Of a DNA stretch of 11,316 bases, positions 1 to 7,709 are shown in pieces. The translations under genes and the position numbers were made by a program. This stretch comes from Pseudomonadota bacterium. Its GTDB lineage: Bacteria; Pseudomonadota; Gammaproteobacteria; Burkholderiales; Thiobacillaceae. Under the pieces are notes generated by a model. That model did no database searches, was not told where the DNA came from, and saw only the letters and a program-made list of their open reading frames with translations. The first letter of the stretch is position 1; the number at the start of each line of letters is the position of its first letter. Location of the stretch: assembly GCA_021836225.1 (NCBI GenBank), contig JAKBJA010000027.1:1-11316 (forward strand). Reading direction: 5' to 3'.

Positions 1-42
1 AAATACGGCGGCGGCAACAAAAGCCAAAGTGCGAGTGAACAT
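1..42 (-). CDS. N-terminus of an exported protein, probably thiol:disulfide interchange protein DsbA (partial)
   Basis: Only the first 14 codons are present (MFTRTLAFVAAAVF); the gene runs off the left edge. They read as the start of a signal peptide: one basic residue followed by a hydrophobic Ala/Val/Phe stretch. The ATG shares its A with the TGA stop of the SPOR gene (TGATG overlap), and a GGAG lies about 8 bases upstream inside that gene, so translational coupling is likely. Assignment to DsbA, the periplasmic disulfide oxidase, is inferred from gene order: in many betaproteobacteria argS is followed by a SPOR-domain gene and then dsbA. No CXXC motif can be checked in the visible part, so another exported protein is possible. 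Confidence 0.55.
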   Translation of the reverse strand, partial: MFTRTLAFVAAAVF

Positions 43-578
43 CAAGGCGTCTCCTGTTGGGTGGGAACTTCTTTGACCAGCGTGGCCGGGATATTGTTCT
101 GCGTCAGCAGGCTGCGGGTGCGATTGACCTCGTCCATGGCCTGAAAAGGACCGACGCGCACGCGATGGAGCACGCCCTTGTCGGCCACCTCACCGGTCTG
201 GATGACGGCTTCTACGCCCAGCATCGCCAGTTGTGCCTTCAGGTTGTCGGCGTCGTCCGCATTCTGGAACGCGCCGGCCTGCAGGAAATAGCGCGTTGTG
301 GGCGTTGCGGGCGCGGCGGACGGCGGCAACTCGCCGTGGGCATCGCCCGGCAGGACCTTGTAGAAATCGAAACTGGGTGCCGCCTCGGGTTCGGCCGCAG
401 CGGGCGCCGTCGGGCCGGACGTCGCCGCCGGCGCGGCAGACTTGAACGGATTGCTGCCGGTGACCCACAGTGCCACGCCCACCGCGAGTATCGCGCCGAC
501 GATGAGACCGATCAGCACGCCGGTGAAGATGGAACTGCCGCTCGATCGGCCGCTGTTGCGGGATGAAGGTTTGGCCAT
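42..578 (-). CDS. SPOR-domain inner-membrane protein
   Basis: 178 residues. A short Ser/Arg-rich cytoplasmic tail (1-16) precedes one transmembrane helix (about 17-39), then an Ala/Pro-rich linker (45-92) containing the motif DFYKVLPGD, then a C-terminal SPOR domain (about 95-170, YFLQAGAFQNADDADNLKAQ onward, ending IPATLVKE). SPOR domains bind peptidoglycan stripped of stem peptides, usually at the septum, so a bitopic protein with a periplasmic SPOR domain is expected (FtsN-like architecture). It starts 2 bases after the argS stop, and a GGAGA inside the last argS codons serves as ribosome binding site. Its stop overlaps the next ATG, so the three genes are probably one transcript. It is shorter than E. 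coli FtsN and lacks recognisable FtsN essential-region motifs, so I do not name it ftsN. Confidence 0.88.
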   Translation of the reverse strand: MAKPSSRNSGRSSGSSIFTGVLIGLIVGAILAVGVALWVTGSNPFKSAAPAATSGPTAPAAAEPEAAPSFDFYKVLPGDAHGELPPSAAPATPTTRYFLQAGAFQNADDADNLKAQLAMLGVEAVIQTGEVADKGVLHRVRVGPFQAMDEVNRTRSLLTQNNIPATLVKEVPTQQETP

Positions 579-580
579 GT

Positions 581-2254
581 CTACATTTTCTCCGGGGCCG
601 ATACGCCGAGCAAGGCCAGCCCGTTGACGATTGCAATACGGGTGGCGTCGGCCAGCGACAAGCGCGCGAGTTTTGTCGCCGCATCCTCGACCAGAAACTT
701 TTCGGCGTTGTACCAGGCGTGGAAATCGCCCGCCAGCATCTGCAGGTAATGCACCAGCAGGTGCGGCGCCAACTCGCGTGCGGCGGTGGCGACGGTTTCG
801 GGATATTCCGCCAGGCGCTGTATCAGATCAAGCTCGTGCGACGCGGTCAGCGGCGCGAGGTCGGCGCCGTCGAGCGCGTCGGCCATTTCCCCCCATTCCT
901 CGAACACGCGACAGATGCGGGCGTGCGCGTACTGCACGTAGTACACCGGGTTGTCGGTGTTCCTGGCGATCGCCAGGTCGACGTCGAAGATGTATTCGGT
1001 GTCGGCCTTGCGGGAAAGCAGGAAGAAGCGCACCGCGTCCTTGCTGGTCCAGTCGATGAGGTCGCGCAGGGTGACGTAGCTGCCGGCACGCTTGGAGATC
1101 TTCACTTCCTCGCCGCCGCGCATCACGCGCACCATCGTGTGCAGCAGGTAGTCGGGATAGCCCTCGGGAATGCCGACGTTGACGGCCTGCAAGCCGGCGC
1201 GCACGCGGGCGATGGTGCCGTGGTGGTCGGTGCCCTGGATGTTGATCGCGCGCTCGAAGCCGCGCTCCCATTTGGCGATGTGATAGGCGACGTCCGGCAC
1301 GAAATAGGTATAGGTGCCGTCGGACTTTTTCATCACGCGGTCCTTGTCGTCGCCGTAGTCGGTGGTCCGCAGCCACAGCGCACCGTCCTGCTCGTAGGTC
1401 TTGCCGGCGTCGACGAGCTTCTGCACCGTCGCTTCGACCCGTCCACTGGTGTACAGGCTCGACTCGAGGTAATAGTGGTCGAAGCGCACCGCGAAGGCCT
1501 TGAGATCGAGATCCTGCTCGTGGCGCAGGTAGGCGACGGCGAACTGGCGGATCGAATCGAGATCGTCGACGTCGCCCGACGCGGTGAACTCGCGGTCGTC
1601 CGATTTCACGGTTTGCTTCGCCAGAAAATCCGCCGCGATGTCGGCGATGTAGTCGCCGTTGTAGGCCGCTTCCGGCCACTCGGCGTCACCCGGCTTCAGC
1701 CCTTTTGCGCGCGCCTGCACGCTGTTGGCGAGGGTCTGGATCTGCACGCCGGCGTCGTTGTAGTAGAACTCGCGGGTGACCTCCCAGCCTTGCGCCGCGT
1801 ACAGGTTGCAGATGGCGTCGCCGAGCGCGGCCTGGCGACCGTGGCCCACGTGCAGCGGACCGGTCGGGTTGGCGGAGACGAACTCGACCAGCACGCGGTG
1901 TCCCTTGCCTGCATCGCCACGGCCAAATTGCGCGCCTGCCGAACGGATTTGCGGCACGATGCCGTGCCACGCAGCAGGGGTGAGATGGAAATTGATGAAG
2001 CCGGCGCCGGCGATTTCCGCCTTGGCGATCAGCGGCGATTTCGGCAGCTCGGTGAGAATCAACTGCGCCAGTTCGCGCGGATTCTTCTTCAGCGGCCGTG
2101 CCAGCTGCATCGCGGCGTTGCTGGAAAAGTCGCCGTGATCGGGATTCTTCGGACGTTCGATTTCGAGGCTGACCGGGGCGTCGGGCGCCACCGTTTCGAG
2201 GGCGATGCCGATCAGCAGGGCGAGCTGTTCTTTGAGCGGATGGGTGTTGGACAT
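581..2254 (-). CDS. argS: Arginyl-tRNA synthetase (class I)
   Basis: About 557 residues, normal length for bacterial ArgS. It charges tRNA-Arg with arginine using ATP in the cytoplasm. Visible parts in order: the N-terminal Add1 tRNA-recognition domain (about 1-90, with [13 protein letters not shown]); the class I signature [13 protein letters not shown] (HVGH at about 135-138, the HIGH equivalent); the KISKRAG loop at about 385-391 standing in for KMSKS, a common variant in ArgS; and the C-terminal DALR anticodon-binding domain, ending in Met. I chose the ATG at 2254 ([10 protein letters not shown]) because ArgS proteins normally begin at this point. An in-frame ATG at 2284 would add ten residues that look non-coding. 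Neither start has a well-spaced Shine-Dalgarno. First gene of the argS–SPOR–(dsbA) operon. Confidence 0.97.
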   Translation of the reverse strand: MSNTHPLKEQLALLIGIALETVAPDAPVSLEIERPKNPDHGDFSSNAAMQLARPLKKNPRELAQLILTELPKSPLIAKAEIAGAGFINFHLTPAAWHGIVPQIRSAGAQFGRGDAGKGHRVLVEFVSANPTGPLHVGHGRQAALGDAICNLYAAQGWEVTREFYYNDAGVQIQTLANSVQARAKGLKPGDAEWPEAAYNGDYIADIAADFLAKQTVKSDDREFTASGDVDDLDSIRQFAVAYLRHEQDLDLKAFAVRFDHYYLESSLYTSGRVEATVQKLVDAGKTYEQDGALWLRTTDYGDDKDRVMKKSDGTYTYFVPDVAYHIAKWERGFERAINIQGTDHHGTIARVRAGLQAVNVGIPEGYPDYLLHTMVRVMRGGEEVKISKRAGSYVTLRDLIDWTSKDAVRFFLLSRKADTEYIFDVDLAIARNTDNPVYYVQYAHARICRVFEEWGEMADALDGADLAPLTASHELDLIQRLAEYPETVATAARELAPHLLVHYLQMLAGDFHAWYNAEKFLVEDAATKLARLSLADATRIAIVNGLALLGVSAPEKM

Positions 2255-2345
2255 GGTTACAAAGAGGAGGGACGATGCGCGCATCCTCAGTGTTCAGAAT
2301 GGGGTGCGGCGATTATAAGCGCCGCGCGCGGGGCATCAAAACGCG
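2255..2345 (-). promoter_or_regulatory. argS 5' leader with palindrome and anti-SD-like CCUCCUC
   Basis: On the argS-sense strand the leader reads GAGGA, then a 12-bp perfect palindrome GATGCGCGCATC (2274-2285), then CCCTCCTC about 10 bases before the ATG at 2254. GAGGA (2284-2288) can pair with TCCTC (2264-2268), placing the only purine-rich SD-like run in a stem. No obvious -10/-35 pair was found. A leader structure affecting argS translation is inference; it could also be coincidence in G+C-rich DNA. Confidence 0.3.
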
Positions 2346-2533
2346 GGTGTTCTGAACTGGAAATGCGCTGAATGGAAAAGTCGAGAATCTTCCGCATGCT
2401 GCATTGCAAATCTCGCCAGGTGTTCAACCTGGCTGCGGTTTGCGCCTTGCCTGCGAAAGATTTCGTCATTTCCATCAACACTGTCGCAGCGCAACGCAAA
2501 CTTTCGATCAGCGCATTTCCAGTTCAGAACACC
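2346..2533. repeat. 188-bp unit bounded by 26-bp perfect inverted repeats (possible MITE-like element)
   Basis: Positions 2346-2371 (starting GGTGTTCTGAACTGG) and 2508-2533 (its exact reverse complement) are 26-bp perfect inverted repeats separated by 136 bp. Allowing one mismatch and a gap, similarity continues inward a further ten bases or so (TGGAAAAGT versus CGAAAGT). The right arm supplies the last codons and stop of priA (GTG TTC TGA). Inside are a 7-bp hairpin GCCAGGT/ACCTGGC (2415-2433), whose GGTGTTCAACCTGG resembles the arm sequence, and CGAAA-GA-TTTCG (2454-2465). No transposase or clear target duplication is visible. It could be a non-autonomous element, an inverted duplication of the priA 3' end, or a large stem acting at the transcript end. 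The repeat itself is directly seen; its nature is not established. Confidence 0.75.
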
Positions 2534-4683
2534 AGCGGGTCGACGTCGAGCGACCAGCGCGCGATGCGCGGCTTGATGCTGTCGAGCTGCGGCCGCCACT
2601 CGCGCACGAAAGCCTGCAGGGCCTGACGCTGCGCCGACTGGATCAGCAACTGCGCACGTTCAAGATTGGCCACGCGCGCCATCGGCGCGGGGGTGGCGCC
2701 GAACACGCTGACCTTCGCGTTGTCGGGGGCCAGCGCTGCGGCACGCTTGAGGAAGGCCAGCGCCGCGTCCATCGTGGTCGCCTCGGCGCGCAGCAGCACC
2801 TGGCGGGTGAACGGCGGCAGGTCGAGCTGTTTGCGCTCGGCCAGGAGTTCGCGCGCATAGCCGGCATAGTCGTGGCGCTGCAGATAACGGAACAGCGGAT
2901 GATCCGGGAAGGCGGTCTGGATCAGCACGCGGCCGGGCTTGTCGGCGCGTCCGGCGCGTCCGGCCACCTGCATCAGCTGGGCGAACAGACGCTCGGTGGC
3001 GCGAAAGTCGGGGCTGTAGAGTGCGCCGTCGGTATCGAGGATCAGCGCCAGCGTCATGTTGGGGAAATCGTGGCCCTTGGCCAGCATCTGCGTGCCGACC
3101 AGGATGTCGACCGCGCCGCCGTGCACCGCCTCGCCGAGTTCGGCCCAGGCGCGCGGGCGCATGGTGTCGCGGTCGATGCGGCGGATGCGCGCGGCGGGCA
3201 GGAAGGCGGCGAGCGTTTCCTCCAGCCTCTGGGTGCCCTGGCCGAGCGCTTTCAAGTCGGGGTTGCCGCAACTCGGACATTCGGGCGGGATGCGCGTCTC
3301 GAATCCGCAGTGGTGGCACTTCAGGCGATGCGATGTGCGGTGCAGCACCAGCCGTGCCGAGCAGCGCGGGCAGGGCGACACCCAGGCGCAGCTCGGGCAG
3401 TACAGCGCCGGCGCGTAGCCACGGCGGTTGAGGAATACCAAGCTCTGCTCGCCGCGCGCCAGCGTTTCGCTCAGTGCTTGCAAGGCGGGGCGGGTCAGGC
3501 CATTGTCGAGCGGAATGTGCTTGAGATCGACCAGTTCGATGTCTGGCAGCTGCGCCTGGCTGATGGCGCGCTGCTTCAGTTCGATCAACTGGTAGCGCCC
3601 GTTCAGGGCCTGCGCATAACTTTCCAGCGAGGGGGTGGCGGAGCCGAGTACCACCGGCACATTGGCCTGCTTGCCGCGCGCGATGGCAACGTCGCGCGCC
3701 GAATAGCGCAGCCCGTCCTGCTGCTTGAACGAGGCGTCGTGCTCCTCGTCGACCACGATCAGGCCCAGCCGCGGCAACGGCGCGAACACCGACAGCCGGG
3801 TGCCGAGCAGCACGTCGCAATCGGGCGCAGCGAGCCAGTTTTCGGCGCGGTCTTTCTCGGCCAGCCCGCTGTGCAGGGTGGCGAAGCGGCGTCCGGGGAA
3901 GCGGCGCCGGAAATGCTGTTCCAGTTGAGGCGTCAGCGCGATTTCGGGGATCAGAACCAGCGCCTGTTTGCCGTGCGCGAGCACGGTGTCGATCAGGCGC
4001 AGATAAAGCTCGGTCTTGCCGCTGCCGGTGACGCCGTGGATCAGGTGGACGCCGAACTGCCCGAGCGTGGGCATGAGCGACCCGAGTGCGGCCTGTTGCT
4101 CGGCGGTAGCAAGGGGTGAGTCAGCCGTCGGGGGCGTATCGGCCGCGTGAGGGGGGATGCGCGTCCACGCGGCCCATCCGGCCGCCACCAGCGCCGCCGC
4201 GTGGCGGCCCAGTTTCTGTGCGCGCACCGTGTCGCGCATCTGCGGCGCCACCCGCAAGGCCTCGAGCAGGGCGCGCTGCGCCTTGGCACGGGCGGGGGGC
4301 GCCGCCTCCAGCCCGGCTTCGGTCGGCGCAAGCCAGGGGGTGTCGGCGACGAACGGCGTGGCGTTCCTCAGGCGTGGCGGCAGGGTGGCGAGCAGGATCG
4401 CCCCCAGCGGGTAGTGGTAATAGTCGGCGCAAAACTGCGCCAGGCGAAGGATGTCGGGAGACAGCGCAGGGCGATCGTCCAGCACGCGGATCACATCACG
4501 CAGCCTGTCCGCCCCGACCGGGCTGTCAGCCGGCTGCCCCAGCGCGACACCGACCTGACGGGTGCGGCCAAAGGGAACCTCGATCAGGCTGCCCGGCGGT
4601 ACGGTCGCGAGGCCATCCGGCACGCGATAGTCGAACAGCCGGTGGAGCGGCGTGTCGAGCGCGACCTGCAGAATGGTGGGCAT
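2524..4683 (-). CDS. priA: Primosomal protein N' (replication-restart helicase PriA)
   Basis: 719 residues, matching the usual PriA length (about 730). PriA is a 3'-to-5' superfamily 2 DNA helicase that recognises abandoned forks and D-loops and reloads DnaB. Visible parts: the N-terminal 3'-DNA-binding domain (about 1-100, with HRLFDYRVPDG); Walker A GVTGSGKT (217-224); DEEH motif II (312-315); GSATPS (347-352); a zinc-binding insert with eight cysteines at about 429, 432, 438, 441, 456, 459, 469 and 472; then helicase motifs ILVGTQMLAKGHDFPN and QVAGRAGR; and the C-terminal LDVDPL typical of PriA. The final VF and stop codon fall inside the right arm of the 26-bp inverted repeat. The start at 4683 fits the family N-terminus; only a distant AGGA precedes it. 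No plausible terminator follows other than the repeat. Confidence 0.97.
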   Translation of the reverse strand: MPTILQVALDTPLHRLFDYRVPDGLATVPPGSLIEVPFGRTRQVGVALGQPADSPVGADRLRDVIRVLDDRPALSPDILRLAQFCADYYHYPLGAILLATLPPRLRNATPFVADTPWLAPTEAGLEAAPPARAKAQRALLEALRVAPQMRDTVRAQKLGRHAAALVAAGWAAWTRIPPHAADTPPTADSPLATAEQQAALGSLMPTLGQFGVHLIHGVTGSGKTELYLRLIDTVLAHGKQALVLIPEIALTPQLEQHFRRRFPGRRFATLHSGLAEKDRAENWLAAPDCDVLLGTRLSVFAPLPRLGLIVVDEEHDASFKQQDGLRYSARDVAIARGKQANVPVVLGSATPSLESYAQALNGRYQLIELKQRAISQAQLPDIELVDLKHIPLDNGLTRPALQALSETLARGEQSLVFLNRRGYAPALYCPSCAWVSPCPRCSARLVLHRTSHRLKCHHCGFETRIPPECPSCGNPDLKALGQGTQRLEETLAAFLPAARIRRIDRDTMRPRAWAELGEAVHGGAVDILVGTQMLAKGHDFPNMTLALILDTDGALYSPDFRATERLFAQLMQVAGRAGRADKPGRVLIQTAFPDHPLFRYLQRHDYAGYARELLAERKQLDLPPFTRQVLLRAEATTMDAALAFLKRAAALAPDNAKVSVFGATPAPMARVANLERAQLLIQSAQRQALQAFVREWRPQLDSIKPRIARWSLDVDPLVF

Positions 4684-4755
4684 GGTTAGCGGAGATTCCT
4701 GATGGGGAGTCGGGGAAGGTTCACTAAGTGGCTGTTAGACAAGACTTATTCGGCA

Positions 4756-4778
4756 TTATCCACGCAAGTTGTGGATAA
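4756..4778. promoter_or_regulatory. Pair of inverted DnaA boxes upstream of priA
   Basis: TTATCCACG (4756-4764, plus; 8 of 9 to TTATCCACA) faces a perfect TTATCCACA on the minus strand (4778-4770). Together they form a 9-bp inverted repeat ATTATCCAC/GTGGATAAT with a 7-base centre. They lie 73-95 bases upstream of the priA start codon. The match to the DnaA-box consensus TTWTNCACA is directly visible; DnaA binding is inferred. The site could instead be an operator for another dimeric regulator. Confidence 0.5.
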
Positions 4779-4944
4779 TTGTGTTAGTGATTTGTGCCGA
4801 TTGCCCTCTATGGCCCGTATTCAGGGGGGTCGGCAGCGCGGGCTAAAAAGCAGGCAGGCCATCAAATTGATATTATTCAATGACTTACAAATATTGCCCG
4901 ACTGTCAAGCGTTTGAAACAAAAAAAGTTCCCTTGCGCGATAAA

Positions 4945-4953
4945 TGTGCATAA
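4945..4953 (-). promoter_or_regulatory. Third DnaA-box-like site (TTATGCACA)
   Basis: The minus strand reads TTATGCACA, a full match to the relaxed consensus TTATNCACA. It lies at the far end of the A+T-rich stretch, about 170 bp from the inverted pair at 4756-4778. Alone it would be weak evidence; its value is in the cluster. Confidence 0.35.
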
Positions 4954-4985
4954 GTTGATGCTTCTAAAGGCGCACCGACGGTCTT

Positions 4986-5008
4986 TTGCGCACCCAATGG
5001 GTGCGCAA
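4986..5008 (-). terminator. 10-bp perfect hairpin after the Tim44-like gene
   Basis: TTGCGCACCC and GGGTGCGCAA pair perfectly around a 3-base centre, starting 14 bases downstream of the Tim44-like stop codon. On the minus strand the stem is followed by AAGACC, not by a T tract, so a classical intrinsic terminator is doubtful. A second GGCGCACC copy (4969-4976) could compete for the same partner. It could serve as a transcript-end stabiliser or an operator. Confidence 0.4.
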
Positions 5009-5022
5009 GGCCTTGTTTCTGC

Positions 5023-5850
5023 TTAGTTTTGTTGCTGGATGCCGGCGATCACCCAGCCCCCCTGGCCGCTGGCCGGTTTGGTGAGGTGCCAGATCTCGTC
5101 GAGCGGCATGGCGCCCTGGTCGGCGTCTTCGCGCACCAGGCCGGTGAAACGCACGCTGACGACGTGGCGGTTGCCCTCGTCGACCGCTTCCAGCACCTCG
5201 GCATCGAGGCTCATGACGTCGGTGGTCTGCGTGGCGTCACCGCGTTCGGCCAGCTGCATGCGGATTTCGGCAAACACCTCGGGCGAAGTGAAGGCGCGCA
5301 GATCGTCCAGGTTGCCGGCGTCGAACGCGGCCTGCAGGCGGATGAAGTTGAGCTTGGCTTCGCGCGCGAAGGCGGCGGCGTCGAACCCGGGCGGGAAGCT
5401 GTGTGTGTTGTGGCTGCCCCCCATCGCGGACGGGGTCGCGTCGAATGCGGCCGGCGCGTTCTGCGGCATGCCGGCGTACTGCATCGCGGGGGCCGGCGTA
5501 GTGCGGCGCATGAAGAAGCGGAACAGCATGAACGCGGCCATCGCCAGCAGCGCCAGCATCAGGAAGTTGGCCATCTCCTCGCCCAGCCCCAGATGCGAGA
5601 ACAGCGCGGCCAGACCGAGGCCGGCGGCGAGACCGGCGATCGGGCCCATCCACGAGCGCTTCTGCGGCGCGCCCGTCGGCGTGGTGCCTTGCTGCTGGCG
5701 CTGCGGGGTCGGGGCGGCGTCCTGCTTGGCCGGCGCGCTGCGCTGCATGCCGAAGGACTTGCTGCCGCCCAGGCGCCGGGCTTCGGCGTCCGGCATGGCG
5801 AAAGCGAAGATGACGAACAGGGCGAACAGGCTGATGAAGATGCGTTTCAT
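5023..5850 (-). CDS. Tim44-like domain protein, signal peptide plus transmembrane segment
   Basis: 275 residues. An N-terminal signal sequence or anchor (1-24, ending AEA) is followed by the conserved stretch RRLGGSKSFG, a Gln/Pro/Thr-rich linker, and a hydrophobic region with one or two membrane helices (about 68-88 and 94-112). The C-terminal Tim44-like domain (about 155-270) starts FDAAAFAREAKLNFIRLQ and ends WHLTKPASGQGGWVIAGIQQ. The fold belongs to the Tim44/MRPL45 NTF2-like family. In bacteria such proteins are widespread, are often annotated as import-translocase-like, and have no settled function. It lies 68 bases downstream of hemE on the same strand and may share its transcript. The start at 5850 gives a proper signal sequence but only a weak SD. 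Confidence 0.87.
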   Translation of the reverse strand: MKRIFISLFALFVIFAFAMPDAEARRLGGSKSFGMQRSAPAKQDAAPTPQRQQQGTTPTGAPQKRSWMGPIAGLAAGLGLAALFSHLGLGEEMANFLMLALLAMAAFMLFRFFMRRTTPAPAMQYAGMPQNAPAAFDATPSAMGGSHNTHSFPPGFDAAAFAREAKLNFIRLQAAFDAGNLDDLRAFTSPEVFAEIRMQLAERGDATQTTDVMSLDAEVLEAVDEGNRHVVSVRFTGLVREDADQGAMPLDEIWHLTKPASGQGGWVIAGIQQQN

Positions 5851-5918
5851 GGAGTGGCTCGAAAAAAATTAGACTGAAAAACGTGCTGGAAAAAGTGTCG
5901 TTCGCGCGTTATGCGGCG

Positions 5919-6986
5919 CTACGCTGCGCGCACCGCGCGGCTGCGGCTGTGCACCGCCTCGACCAGCACGGCGACGTTGTCGGGATTGGTGAACTGCGAA
6001 ATGCCGTGGCCGAGATTGAACACGTGGCCGGGGTGGTTGCCGTAGCTGTCGATGATGCGATGCGCCTCGGCGCGGATGCTCTCGGGCGTGCCGTGCAGGG
6101 CGCAGGGGTCGAGGTTGCCCTGCAGCGCCACCTTGTCGCCCACGCGGCGGCGCGCCTCGCCGATGTCGAGGGTCCAGTCGAGGCCGACCGCGTCGGCGCC
6201 GATGCCGGCCATCGCTTCCAGCCAGTTGCCGCCGCCCTTGGTGAAGATGATGCTGGGGATGCGGCGGCCTTCGCGTTCCTTGATCAGGCCGGCGACGATG
6301 CGCTCCATGTAGGCGAGCGAGAATTCCTGGTAGGCGTGCGGGGTGAGGCTGCCGCCCCAGGAGTCGAAAATCATCACGGCCTGCGCGCCGGCTTCGATCT
6401 GCGCGTTGAGATAGTCGGTCACCGCCTGGGTGTTCACCTCGAGGATGCGGTGCAGCAGGTCGGGGCGGCTGTACAGCATGGTCTTGATGTGCCGGTAGTC
6501 GTCCGAGCTGCCGCCCTCGACCATGTAGCAGGCCAACGTGTAGGGGCTTCCGGAAAAGCCGATCAGCGGCACCGAGCCGTCGAGCGCGCGGCGGATGCTT
6601 TTGACCGCATCCATCACGTAGCCCAGCTTGTCGTTGGGATCGGGCGCCGAGAGGTCGCGGATTTCCCACTCATCGCGCAGCGGGCGCTCGAAGCGCGGGC
6701 CTTCGCCCTGCGAGAAATACAGGCCCAGGCCCATCGCGTCGGGCACGGTGAGGATGTCGGAAAACAGGATCGCGGCGTCGAGCGGATAGCGCGCCAGGGG
6801 CTGCAGCGTGACTTCGGTTGCCAGATCGGGCGTTTTGCAGAGGGTCAGAAAATCGCCGGCGCGGGCGCGGGTCGCATTGTATTCCGGCAGGTAGCGGCCG
6901 GCCTGGCGCATCAGCCAGAGGGGCGTGTATTCAGTGGGCTGGCGCAGCAGCGCGCGCAGAAAGGTATCGTTCTTGGGGGCGGACAT
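5919..6986 (-). CDS. hemE: Uroporphyrinogen decarboxylase
   Basis: 355 residues, normal family length. It removes four acetate carboxyls from uroporphyrinogen III to give coproporphyrinogen III in haem biosynthesis, cofactor-free, in the cytoplasm. Signature residues are visible: [11 protein letters not shown] (26-36, with the two substrate-binding arginines), FSDIL (Asp about 77, the catalytic aspartate), [16 protein letters not shown] (Tyr about 149), FDSWGG (Ser about 209) and NLGHG (His about 327). The ATG at 6986 ([16 protein letters not shown]) matches the family N-terminus; the frame stays open upstream to an ATG at 7076, which would add 30 residues overlapping the neighbouring gene and is unlikely. 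No good SD is present before 6986. The upstream gene ends 68 bases away on the same strand. Confidence 0.97.
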   Translation of the reverse strand: MSAPKNDTFLRALLRQPTEYTPLWLMRQAGRYLPEYNATRARAGDFLTLCKTPDLATEVTLQPLARYPLDAAILFSDILTVPDAMGLGLYFSQGEGPRFERPLRDEWEIRDLSAPDPNDKLGYVMDAVKSIRRALDGSVPLIGFSGSPYTLACYMVEGGSSDDYRHIKTMLYSRPDLLHRILEVNTQAVTDYLNAQIEAGAQAVMIFDSWGGSLTPHAYQEFSLAYMERIVAGLIKEREGRRIPSIIFTKGGGNWLEAMAGIGADAVGLDWTLDIGEARRRVGDKVALQGNLDPCALHGTPESIRAEAHRIIDSYGNHPGHVFNLGHGISQFTNPDNVAVLVEAVHSRSRAVRAA

Positions 6987-7054
6987 GTGGCGGGCCAGGA
7001 CGCAAAGCCGGCATTTTAGCAGGCTTGGCGTCGCAGGCTCCGACCCTTGGCGGA

Positions 7055-7627
7055 TCAGCTGCGGCGGAAGCTCCATTCGCCGCGCCCGGACGGGCAGGCC
7101 AGCACGTCACGCGGCTTGCGGCCGTCGACCACCAGGGTGGCGTTGCGGCAGCCGTCGCGCACGTCGCCGTGCGGGGTGAAGTGGTAATCGTGGTCGCCGC
7201 TGCGCCACACCACCGGCACGCCGGGGCGGCCCAGTTCGAGCGCGTGGCCCATGCAGGCGCGGTCGCGGTCATCCATGCTGTCGCCAATGGCATGTCCAAC
7301 CACCGCGCCGAGCACGCCACCGAGCACCATGCCGACCACGCGATCGTCGTGTCCGGCCACCTGGCCGCCGATCACCGCGCCGGTCACGCCGCCGATCACG
7401 GCGCCGATTTCGTCGCGGTTGCAGCGGCCAGCCGAAATGCCGTAGTCGCTTACATACGCGACACCACTCTTGCCTTGGTAGTGCTTGGCTTTCTTGTGTT
7501 TCTTGCGGCCATGGTCATCATCATGCTTCTTGTAGTAGCCGTGCGCAGGGGCGTGGCTGGGCGGGTCGGCGAGCACCGGGCCTGCAGCGAGCATCGTGGC
7601 CAAAGCTAGGGTGACAGCGGTATGCAT
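7055..7627 (-). CDS. Secreted glycine-zipper (17 kDa surface antigen-like) protein
   Basis: 190 residues. The signal peptide is about 1-20 (cleavage after VLA), with no lipobox cysteine. A Lys/His/Asp-rich segment follows (about 24-50, [16 protein letters not shown]). Next is a glycine-zipper region (about 74-115), two hydrophobic Gly-rich helices, [13 protein letters not shown] and [15 protein letters not shown], separated by a short polar turn. The C-terminal part has four cysteines counting the one just before the zipper (about 69, 125, 160 and 178). This matches Rick_17kDa/SlyB-like glycine-zipper 2TM proteins, which associate with the outer membrane and are often linked to envelope integrity. 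GGAG lies 7 bases before the ATG, so the start is well supported. Precise role unknown; the basic/His-rich segment could bind metal or polyanions. Confidence 0.82.
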   Translation of the reverse strand: MHTAVTLALATMLAAGPVLADPPSHAPAHGYYKKHDDDHGRKKHKKAKHYQGKSGVAYVSDYGISAGRCNRDEIGAVIGGVTGAVIGGQVAGHDDRVVGMVLGGVLGAVVGHAIGDSMDDRDRACMGHALELGRPGVPVVWRSGDHDYHFTPHGDVRDGCRNATLVVDGRKPRDVLACPSGRGEWSFRRS

Positions 7628-7673
7628 TGTTTTTCTCCGTTTGCGTGCGTGTTGACTCCGGGTATTAACGGCA

Positions 7674-7702
7674 GGGCGCCGCGATCTCTGTAGCGGCGTC
7701 CC
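7674..7702 (-). terminator. G+C-rich hairpin downstream of the small periplasmic gene
   Basis: GGGCGCCGC (7674-7682) pairs with GCGGCGTCCC (7693-7702) with one bulged base and a 10-base loop, starting a few bases after the stop of the 7710-8114 gene. On the minus strand it is followed by TGCCGTTAA, a poor T tract, so it is a weak intrinsic terminator at best. Confidence 0.4.
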
Positions 7703-7709
7703 GATTCAT

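Larger units (their letters stand above)
4684..5022. promoter_or_regulatory. 339-bp intergenic region upstream of priA, locally A+T-rich
   Basis: No convincing gene. The segment from about 4860 to 4960 is clearly more A+T-rich than the surrounding genes. It holds three DnaA-box-like sites and a strong hairpin next to the Tim44-like gene (both listed separately). On the minus strand a TTGACA (4908-4903) matches a sigma-70 -35 box, but the hexamer 17 bases on (AGTCAT) is a poor -10, so the priA promoter is not settled. A TAATAT (4875-4870) lacks a matching -35. Confidence 0.5.

Noticed and set aside
563..2371. 602-codon plus-strand open frame opposite argS
   Set aside because: It is antisense to argS, whose conserved motifs are clear. 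Its translation is low-complexity Val/Gly/Arg/His-rich, as expected of the complementary frame in G+C-rich DNA.
2287..2499. 70-codon minus-strand open frame between priA and argS
   Set aside because: It lies largely inside the inverted-repeat unit, has no SD, and shares the peptide QRISSSEH with a plus-strand frame only because the arms are inverted copies.
2404..4119. 571-codon plus-strand open frame opposite priA
   Set aside because: It is antisense to priA with all helicase motifs intact on the minus strand; no recognisable domain in the plus-strand translation.
4702..4953. 83-codon plus-strand open frame upstream of priA
   Set aside because: A GGAG does precede the ATG, but codon use is unlike the neighbouring genes, no domain is visible, and the frame runs over the DnaA-box-like sites and A+T-rich stretch.
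4684..5022. Possible chromosomal origin (oriC) upstream of priA
   Set aside because: Only three candidate DnaA boxes and no dnaA/dnaN/gyrB neighbours are visible; a regulatory or DnaA-binding site is the more modest reading.
6987..7054. AAGCC…GGCTT stem between the glycine-zipper gene and hemE as a terminator
   Set aside because: The stem is short and interrupted, with only three Ts following; not enough to call.
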